From contig DDKQ01000003.1 of assembly GCA_002339355.1 (NCBI GenBank), positions 30,958-41,032 on the forward strand: DNA of 10,075 nt, given 5' to 3'. Positions 5,852-10,075 of this stretch are shown piece after piece. Within the stretch, counting starts at the first letter, position 1, and every line of letters starts with the position of its first letter. Under the pieces are notes generated by a model. It was not told where the DNA came from. It searched no databases and saw only the letters and a program-made list of their open reading frames with translations. Both the position numbers and the translations under genes were made by a program. The stretch comes from Candidatus Subteraquimicrobium carltonvillense. GTDB lineage: Bacteria; Actinomycetota; Aquicultoria; Subteraquimicrobiales; Subteraquimicrobiaceae.

Positions 5852-6583
5852 ATGTACGAACCGAGATTCTATCGAGAGAAAATGCTCGCCAAAGGTTTAG
5901 TTTCTTTCCAGGTGGTAGTGGCCGAAACTGACCTATACATCAGTGCTAATGGGAATTTTTACCGCCAAGCGTTGGAAGCCGTTTTAAAATATCGCAAAGA
6001 TTTGGAAGAGTTCATCGCCAAACACCCCATTTTTAAGACCACTCTCAAGCCTTATGACGTTCCCGATTCGGCTCCAGAAATAGTCAAAAGTATGGCTGAT
6101 GCGGCTAGGAAAGTCGACGTGGGACCCATGGCCGCTGTGGCCGGTGCCATTTCTGAGTTCGTGGGGCGAGATTTATTGAAATTTTCACGGGAAGTCATCG
6201 TTGAAAACGGCGGAGATATCTTCATCAAGACCAAGAAACTCCGAAAGATTGCCATTTATGCTGGAGATTCTCCATTGAGCAATAAGATTGCCATCGAAAT
6301 TAAGCCGAATCAAACACCCTTGGGGGTCTGCACCTCTGCTGGGACTCTCGGCCACTCCCTTAGCTTTGGGGAAGCCGATGCGGTGGTCGTTTTATCCCGC
6401 GATACTTGCCTGGCAGATGCAGCCGCCACAGCCATTGGCAATCGAGTGCGCAAACCCCAGGATATTGATGAAGCATTAGCTTATGCTCAGACAATCGTTG
6501 GACTCATTGGTGTTGTCATCATAAAGGGCAATAAAATGGGAGTCTGGGGTGATCTGGAGATATCACCTATCAATTTTACTTAA
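5852..6583 (+). CDS. UPF0280 family protein (ApbE-like fold)
   Basis: This 243-residue protein matches UPF0280, an uncharacterised family related to the flavin transferase ApbE. Visible landmarks are DVGPMAAVAGAISE (89-102), VENGGD (117-122), GVCTSAGTLGHSLSFGEADA (158-177) and CLADAAATAIGNRV (186-199). The GGD, TSAG and ADAxAT elements resemble in order the nucleotide- and Mg-binding elements of ApbE, which attaches FMN to proteins. No signal peptide or lipobox is present, so it is cytoplasmic, unlike classical ApbE. It precedes the Fe-S flavoprotein genes by only 15 bases and is probably the first gene of their operon. That suggests a role in cofactor insertion, assembly or substrate processing for the complex (inference). 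GAGGGA at 5833-5838 is rather far upstream of the ATG. Confidence 0.88.
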   Translation: MYEPRFYREKMLAKGLVSFQVVVAETDLYISANGNFYRQALEAVLKYRKDLEEFIAKHPIFKTTLKPYDVPDSAPEIVKSMADAARKVDVGPMAAVAGAISEFVGRDLLKFSREVIVENGGDIFIKTKKLRKIAIYAGDSPLSNKIAIEIKPNQTPLGVCTSAGTLGHSLSFGEADAVVVLSRDTCLADAAATAIGNRVRKPQDIDEALAYAQTIVGLIGVVIIKGNKMGVWGDLEISPINFT

Positions 6584-6598
6584 CTACTGGAGGATACG

Positions 6599-6907
6599 TT
6601 GAGGATCAAGTCTCACCCCATTTTGGGAGATATCCCTAAAAGAAAACTGGTAAAGATAGAGGTAGATGGAAGAACCATCGAAGCCTTTGAGGGAGAACCC
6701 ATAGCGGCTGCCCTCCTCGCTGCTGGCATAAAGGTTTTTAGGAGGACGGTAAAAAGAAGGGAACCCCGTGGTCTATTTTGCACCATCGGACAATGCACGG
6801 ACTGCATGATGACCGTAAATGGTATGCCCAATGTGAGAACCTGCATTACTCCTGTGGAGGAAGGAATGGAGATAAGCACTCAAATCGGCCGGGGTGAGCG
6901 AAGTTGA
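6599..6907 (+). CDS. Small [2Fe-2S] protein, detached alpha-subunit domain of a PDH1/Hcn-type dehydrogenase
   Basis: This 102-residue ferredoxin-like protein has Cys61, Cys66, Cys69 and Cys82 in FCTIGQCTDC...RTC, the plant-type [2Fe-2S] spacing C-x4-C-x2-C-x12-C. The N-terminal half (KIEVDGRTIEAFEGEPIAAA) is the usual beta-grasp start. The same module occurs as HcnA in hydrogen cyanide synthase, as small subunits of opine and hydroxyproline dehydrogenases, and fused at the N-terminus of sarcosine oxidase alpha. It would relay electrons between the two flavoproteins of the complex. The start is TTG at 6599, five bases after GGAGG (6589-6593); no ATG or GTG fits. Its TGA overlaps the ATG of the next gene (TGATG), implying translational coupling and equal stoichiometry with that flavoprotein. 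Confidence 0.88.
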   Translation: MRIKSHPILGDIPKRKLVKIEVDGRTIEAFEGEPIAAALLAAGIKVFRRTVKRREPRGLFCTIGQCTDCMMTVNGMPNVRTCITPVEEGMEISTQIGRGERS

Positions 6908-7989
6908 TGGATGCGGAAGTGGCGGTAGTGGGAGCTGGCCCAGCGGGTCTTTCCGCTTCCATAGAAGCTGCACGATTGGGTGCCAAGATAGTCTTAATCG
7001 ACGAAAATGGCAAACCCGGTGGACAACTATTCAAGCAAATTCACAAATTCTTTGGCTCGATGGAGCATTTAGCTGGATTGAGGGGATATGACATAGGAAA
7101 TAAATTATGGCAACGGGCAATGGAGTTAAAAATAAATGTGATGTTGAACACCACAGTTTTTGGTATTTTTGGGGATAAAACTCTGGGTTTATTGACAACA
7201 ATGGGATCTGAAATCCTACGAGCCCAAAGGATTATTTTGGCTACGGGAGGTTCTGAAAATACCATCGCTTTTCCGGGCTGGACACTACCCGGGGTGATGG
7301 GTGCGGGGGCAGCTCAAACCCTCATCAATGTGCACAGGGTGCTACCGGGGAAAAGGATACTGATGGTTGGATCGGGCAACGTAGGTCTAATCGTATCCTA
7401 TCAGTTACTCCAGGCCGGTGCGGAGGTGGTTGCCCTTGTGGAAGCTGCTCCTAAAATAGGGGGATATCGCGTACACGCGGCAAAAATTCAACGGGCGGGC
7501 GTACCCATCATGGTCTCTCACACGGTTAAACGGGCGCATGGCAGGGATTACGTTGAGGCGGCGACCATCGTAAGGGTTGACGATGATTTGAAGATGATCC
7601 CGGGTACGGAGAAGACCTTTGATGTTGATACCATCTGCCTCGCGGTTGGTCTCACCCCTCTAAGTGAATTAGCTTGGATGAGCGGTTGCAAGTTCATTTT
7701 CGTTCCCACCTTGGGTGGACACGTTCCCATTCACAATGAGGATTTGGAAACGACCGTGGAGGGAATTTATGTAGCCGGGGATATAGCGGGTATAGAGGAA
7801 GCGAGCATTGCCATGGAGGAGGGAAGACTTGCGGGCATAGCAGCTGCGGAAAGTCTGGGCTATGCCAGAGAAGAAGCAACGAAATTGAAAAAAGAGATCA
7901 AAGAGAGAGTACAACAGTTACGCCGGGGTCCCTTCGGAGAAGATAGATATCTGGCAAAGCAAAGGATAATGAAGGTGGCTCCGAGGTGA
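6907..7989 (+). CDS. FAD/NAD(P)-dependent oxidoreductase, alpha-type subunit (HcnB/PDH-alpha-like)
   Basis: This 360-residue two-dinucleotide-fold flavoprotein binds FAD at VAVVGAGPAGLSAS (GAGPAG, 9-14). KPGGQL (36-41) is typical of the HcnB/opine-oxidase group. The NAD(P)-type fold has ILMVGSGNVG (151-160), and the FAD-closing motif is IYVAGDIAG (287-295). No CxxC redox disulfide of the thioredoxin-reductase type is present. Related subunits are often about 460-490 residues, with the [2Fe-2S] or BFD parts fused on. Here those parts are separate genes on either side, and the C-terminus ends in a basic helix (KKEIKERVQQL). The start is ATG 6907, overlapping the previous stop with GGGGTGAG upstream; TTG 6904 would add one residue. 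It probably passes electrons to or from a soluble carrier. Confidence 0.88.
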   Translation: MDAEVAVVGAGPAGLSASIEAARLGAKIVLIDENGKPGGQLFKQIHKFFGSMEHLAGLRGYDIGNKLWQRAMELKINVMLNTTVFGIFGDKTLGLLTTMGSEILRAQRIILATGGSENTIAFPGWTLPGVMGAGAAQTLINVHRVLPGKRILMVGSGNVGLIVSYQLLQAGAEVVALVEAAPKIGGYRVHAAKIQRAGVPIMVSHTVKRAHGRDYVEAATIVRVDDDLKMIPGTEKTFDVDTICLAVGLTPLSELAWMSGCKFIFVPTLGGHVPIHNEDLETTVEGIYVAGDIAGIEEASIAMEEGRLAGIAAAESLGYAREEATKLKKEIKERVQQLRRGPFGEDRYLAKQRIMKVAPR

Positions 7990-8498
7990 ACGGTGAAATA
8001 GCCCCAACGAAAGCAATAACTCTTGAAGAGTTGAGGAATACACCTGGTTTCCCCTCCGAGAAGCGGTTGAGTCTGGGACGGGTGGCCGTAATCGAATGCC
8101 CCGAGGAAATACCCTGCAACCCCTGCGAGTTTGCCTGTCCAAAGGAAGCCATAAAAATAGGGCAGCCCATAACGAATCTTCCCCAGCTCATAGAGGAGAG
8201 ATGTGATGGATGTGGGATTTGCATACCTTCCTGCCCCGGTCTTGCGATTTTCGTCGTAGATTTAACTTACTCCAAGACCCAAGCTTTGGTGGAATTTCCC
8301 CACGAGTTTCTACCTCTACCCAAAGATGGCCAGGAGGTGGATGCCACCGATCGCCATGGCAAGGTTTTGACGAAAGGAGAGGTAGTAAAGGTAAGAAATC
8401 CGAAGGGTTACAATTCCACACCGGTGATATCTCTCGCTGTGCCAAGGAGATATGCCAATGAAGTGAGGGGCATCTTAGGAGGAGTTCGAATTGGATGA
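7986..8498 (+). CDS. Two-cluster [4Fe-4S] ferredoxin subunit (PDH-gamma-like)
   Basis: This 170-residue protein has eight cysteines arranged for two [4Fe-4S] clusters. Cys38, 44, 47 and 51 lie in CPEEIPCNPCEFACP, and Cys73, 76, 79 and 83 lie in CDGCGICIPSCP. The unusual first motif (C-x5-C-x2-C-x3-CP) is typical of ferredoxin subunits encoded with multi-subunit amino-acid dehydrogenases. About 85 residues follow with no cysteines, including a PKDGQEVDATDRHGKVLTKG stretch of beta character and unknown role. The start is GTG 7986 within GTGA, a four-base overlap with the preceding stop; AAGGTGG lies 7 bases upstream. The approximate mass of 19 kDa fits the gamma subunit of Thermococcales PDH1 as I recall it. 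It should wire electrons between the flavoproteins. Confidence 0.87.
   Translation: MNGEIAPTKAITLEELRNTPGFPSEKRLSLGRVAVIECPEEIPCNPCEFACPKEAIKIGQPITNLPQLIEERCDGCGICIPSCPGLAIFVVDLTYSKTQALVEFPHEFLPLPKDGQEVDATDRHGKVLTKGEVVKVRNPKGYNSTPVISLAVPRRYANEVRGILGGVRIG
8477..8482 (+). promoter_or_regulatory. Ribosome binding site deciding a TTG start
   Basis: A consensus AGGAGG sits inside the end of the ferredoxin gene, 8 bases before TTG 8491. It supports the TTG as the true start of the BFD-like gene, since no in-frame ATG or GTG precedes its first cysteine pair. Confidence 0.75.
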
Positions 8499-8763
8499 CG
8501 AGGTGATCATCTGCCGATGTGAGGAAGTCACAAAAGGAGAAATCCTCAAAGCCATTGAACAAGGTGCGAAGACCATCACCGGCATAAAGATAAGAACACG
8601 GGCGGGAATGGGCCTCTGTCAAGGAAGAACCTGTGGAAGATTGATAGCACGATTGCTCGCCGAAAGAACCGCTCAAGTCCTTGAAGAAATACCACCCGCC
8701 ACTGTTAGACCTCCAGTAAGGGCAACCAAGATGGAGAACCTGGTGACGTCTCATGGTGAATAA
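8491..8763 (+). CDS. BFD-like [2Fe-2S] protein (PDH-delta-like)
   Basis: This 90-residue protein has Cys8, Cys10, Cys43 and Cys48 (ICRC...GLCQGRTC), the C-x-C-x32-C-x4-C arrangement of the bacterioferritin-associated ferredoxin / NifU-middle [2Fe-2S] fold. The C-terminal PPATVRPPVRATKMENL resembles the proline-rich tail found on this domain when it is fused to HcnB or sarcosine oxidase alpha subunits. It is therefore best read as the detached C-terminal domain of that flavoprotein and an electron relay within the complex. It starts at TTG 8491, 8 bases inside the ferredoxin gene. Its end overlaps the next gene by 11 bases (ATG 8753) or 8 bases (GTG 8756). Confidence 0.87.
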   Translation: MDDEVIICRCEEVTKGEILKAIEQGAKTITGIKIRTRAGMGLCQGRTCGRLIARLLAERTAQVLEEIPPATVRPPVRATKMENLVTSHGE

Positions 8764-9910
8764 AGCCGATGCCGTGGTCATCGGTGGAGGGGTAATCGGC
8801 AATTCGATTGCCTATTACCTGGCCAAGTACGGTGTGGATACATTATTGATAGAAAGAAAAGATTTAGCCGCGGGAACCTCCGGTGCTTGTGACGGTTTCA
8901 TTTTTCTCCAGTCTAAAAAGCCAGGTTTTGACCTTCGACTGGCTTTGGAGAGTACCCGATTATACGAGAACTTGGCGGATGAGCTATCCTATGACATAGA
9001 ATATCGGAAATGTGGCGGGATGATTCTCATCGAAACCGAGGAGCAATTAAAGGCAATAATTGAGCTCGTGGATGGGCAAAGAAAGACGGGATTGGATGTT
9101 AAATTAATGAGGATACCTCAAGAACTGGAGCCTATCCTATCGGGACATATCATCGGTGCCACCCATTCACCTTTAGATGCCCAGGTGAATCCGTTTAAAG
9201 TGGTTTTGGGTTTTGCCCAGGGTGCGAAGAGAAAGGGAGCTCAGATACTCACCCATATGGAAGTCCAAGCCATTCGAACCAGAACTGTTCGTGGTGAACT
9301 TAAGGTGGATTCGGTCATAACGGAAAGAGGGGAAATCAAGACGAATACGGTCATAAATGCGGCGGGAGTGCATGCACCGGTGATAGCGAAAATGGTGGGG
9401 TTGGATTTGCCGATCATTCCCAGACGCGGGCAGGTTTTGGTCACCGAACCCCTTCCCGATTTGGTCACGAGTCTTTTAGTGGATGCTGAGTATATAACAC
9501 TTAAACTCGCCCCGGATCATCGCGGGACCGATGGATTGGGACTGGGCTTTACCTTAGAGCAAACGGCGAGTGGAAATCTTCTCATCGGAAGCACCAGGGA
9601 ATTTGTAGGCTATGATAGGAGGACGACATATCACGGGATAAAAGCCATCACTCAAAATGTTTTAAGAATTGCACCAGCCTTGAAAGAGGTCAATATCATC
9701 AGATCATTTGCGGGATTAAGACCATATACGCCGGATGGTCTTCCCATTTTAGGTAAGCTACGAGGTGTCGAAGGTTTCATAGTCGCAGCTGGTCATGAGG
9801 GAGATGGTATCGCCTTGGCTCCCATCACCGGAAAATTGATTGCCGAACTGGTTGTCAAGGGAAAACCATCGATATCCTTGGATGAATTCGGGTTGGAGCG
9901 GTTCAAATAA
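8753..9910 (+). CDS. DAO-family FAD-dependent dehydrogenase, catalytic beta-type subunit
   Basis: This 385-residue protein belongs to the D-amino-acid oxidase/glycine oxidase/sarcosine oxidase-beta group. The FAD fold is at ADAVVIGGGVIGNSIAYYLA (6-25), followed by GTSGACDGF. A second FAD-contact region ends with GLRPYTPDGLPILG (321-334) and GHEGDGIALAPITG (347-360), typical of amine dehydrogenases of this class. The about 42-kDa size matches the beta subunit of the PDH1 complex and HcnC. It is expected to oxidise a secondary or primary amine carbon (proline, sarcosine, glycine, opine or similar) and pass electrons to the Fe-S subunits, not to oxygen. Substrate-binding residues cannot be assigned by eye. 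GGTGA at 8742-8746 supports ATG 8753; GTG 8756 is possible. It is the last gene of the run. Confidence 0.88.
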   Translation: MVNKADAVVIGGGVIGNSIAYYLAKYGVDTLLIERKDLAAGTSGACDGFIFLQSKKPGFDLRLALESTRLYENLADELSYDIEYRKCGGMILIETEEQLKAIIELVDGQRKTGLDVKLMRIPQELEPILSGHIIGATHSPLDAQVNPFKVVLGFAQGAKRKGAQILTHMEVQAIRTRTVRGELKVDSVITERGEIKTNTVINAAGVHAPVIAKMVGLDLPIIPRRGQVLVTEPLPDLVTSLLVDAEYITLKLAPDHRGTDGLGLGFTLEQTASGNLLIGSTREFVGYDRRTTYHGIKAITQNVLRIAPALKEVNIIRSFAGLRPYTPDGLPILGKLRGVEGFIVAAGHEGDGIALAPITGKLIAELVVKGKPSISLDEFGLERFK

Positions 9911-9958
9911 GCTTTGAGCCATCAGCTTCCAGCCATCAGCTTTCGGCTCTGAGCGGAG
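9910..9958. repeat. Degenerate heptanucleotide tandem repeat (AGCNNNN)
   Basis: Seven consecutive 7-base units begin at the last base of the preceding stop codon: AGCTTTG, AGCCATC, AGCTTCC, AGCCATC, AGCTTTC, GGCTCTG, AGCGGAG. AGCCATCAGCTT occurs twice, 14 bases apart (9917 and 9931). GAGCC (9916-9920) and GGCTC (9945-9949) could pair around it, but no T-run follows, so it is not an evident terminator. Heptad repeats of AGCYWTC type are common intergenic elements in diverse bacteria (recollection). Confidence 0.65.
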
Positions 9959-9975
9959 GGAAAGACTGAATTGCC

Positions 9976-10075
9976 ATGTCTTACAGGGAATTTGAATTAA
10001 GCTACGGGCATCAAAAGATAAAATTCTCGATTCGGGATGAAAATCTTCTGGGCGTGATTCAAGCGAAAAAGATGT
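9976..10075 (+). CDS. LarA/DUF2088-like protein, N-terminal fragment
   Basis: Thirty-three codons from ATG 9976 run off the right edge. The product, including LSYGHQKIKFSIRDENLLGV, resembles the N-terminus of the LarA (DUF2088) family. That family typically begins with a YGxxxxxxxIPDxNLLGVL pattern. LarA enzymes use a nickel-pincer cofactor to racemise or epimerise 2-hydroxy acids; catalytic histidines and lysine lie beyond the visible part. An in-frame TGA at 9967 restricts the start to ATG 9976 or an ATT two codons earlier. GGAGGG (9955-9960) is about 15 bases upstream of the ATG, long for a functional site. The gene is co-directional with the dehydrogenase cluster, 65 bases on and separated by the repeat. 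Family identity is likely, specificity unknown. Confidence 0.68.
   Translation, partial: MSYREFELSYGHQKIKFSIRDENLLGVIQAKKM

Noticed and set aside
8188..8802. 204-codon open frame on the minus strand
   Set aside because: It lies antisense to the ferredoxin, BFD-like and DAO-type genes, all with clear cysteine or FAD motifs. It has no recognisable domain of its own.
6599..9910. Calling the cluster hydrogen cyanide synthase or heterotetrameric sarcosine oxidase
   Set aside because: HcnABC has three genes without a separate ferredoxin. Sarcosine oxidase has a large fused alpha chain and folate-binding parts, none of which is seen here.
9916..9949. GAGCC/GGCTC pairing as a terminator of the dehydrogenase operon
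   Set aside because: The 5-bp stem encloses a 24-base loop made of the heptad repeat, and there is no T-run.
1..10075. CRISPR arrays, tRNA or rRNA genes, insertion sequences, phage genes
   Set aside because: No repeat-spacer pattern, tRNA-like cloverleaf, transposase motif or terminal inverted repeat was seen.

Overview
The window is bacterial. Visible evidence is a sigma70-type promoter, strong GGAGG-class ribosome binding sites, ATG/GTG/TTG starts, tight gene packing, and typical bacterial families (Fpg, Pol IV, CutA, SppA). Base composition looks mid-range by eye (not computed), with frequent AGG/AGA arginine codons. The cluster of oxygen-sensitive Fe-S flavoproteins in the right half suggests an anaerobe. 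A Firmicutes, Actinobacteriota or deep-branching candidate-phylum origin is plausible, but the sequence does not settle this.

Left edge (1-600, minus strand): a type II toxin-antitoxin pair. A ribbon-helix-helix antitoxin is followed, one base later, by a PIN-domain (VapC-type) toxin whose C-terminus lies outside the window. Its promoter (TTGACT, 17 bp, TATGAT) has a perfect 12-bp palindrome over the downstream edge of the -10, the expected place for an autoregulatory operator.

Middle (643-5800, plus strand): a run of housekeeping genes with a DNA-damage flavour. They are formamidopyrimidine-DNA glycosylase (mutM/fpg), a DUF72/YecE protein, a TIM-barrel protein with an endonuclease IV-like metal-ligand set, cutA, DNA polymerase IV (dinB) and the membrane protease sppA. 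A possible 38-codon minus-strand ORF and an inverted repeat containing two opposed TATAAT boxes lie between mutM and the DUF72 gene. A hairpin follows the DUF72 gene.

Right half (5852-9910, plus strand): six tightly packed genes, several with overlapping stop/start codons. They are a UPF0280 (ApbE-like) protein, a small [2Fe-2S] protein, an FAD/NAD(P) oxidoreductase, a two-cluster [4Fe-4S] ferredoxin, a BFD-like [2Fe-2S] protein and a DAO-family FAD dehydrogenase. The last four have the same types and order as the four-subunit dye-linked L-proline dehydrogenase (PDH1, alpha-gamma-delta-beta) of Thermococcales. Here the alpha subunit appears split into a separate [2Fe-2S] polypeptide plus the FAD/NAD core. 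The likely job is oxidation of an amino or imino acid (or an analogous substrate) at the DAO-type subunit, with electrons passed through the Fe-S proteins to the second flavoprotein. The substrate is not determined by sequence.

Right edge (9911-10075): a degenerate heptanucleotide AGCNNNN repeat, then the first 33 codons of a gene resembling the N-terminus of the LarA/DUF2088 nickel-dependent racemase family. A racemase beside a probably stereospecific dehydrogenase is an attractive functional pairing.
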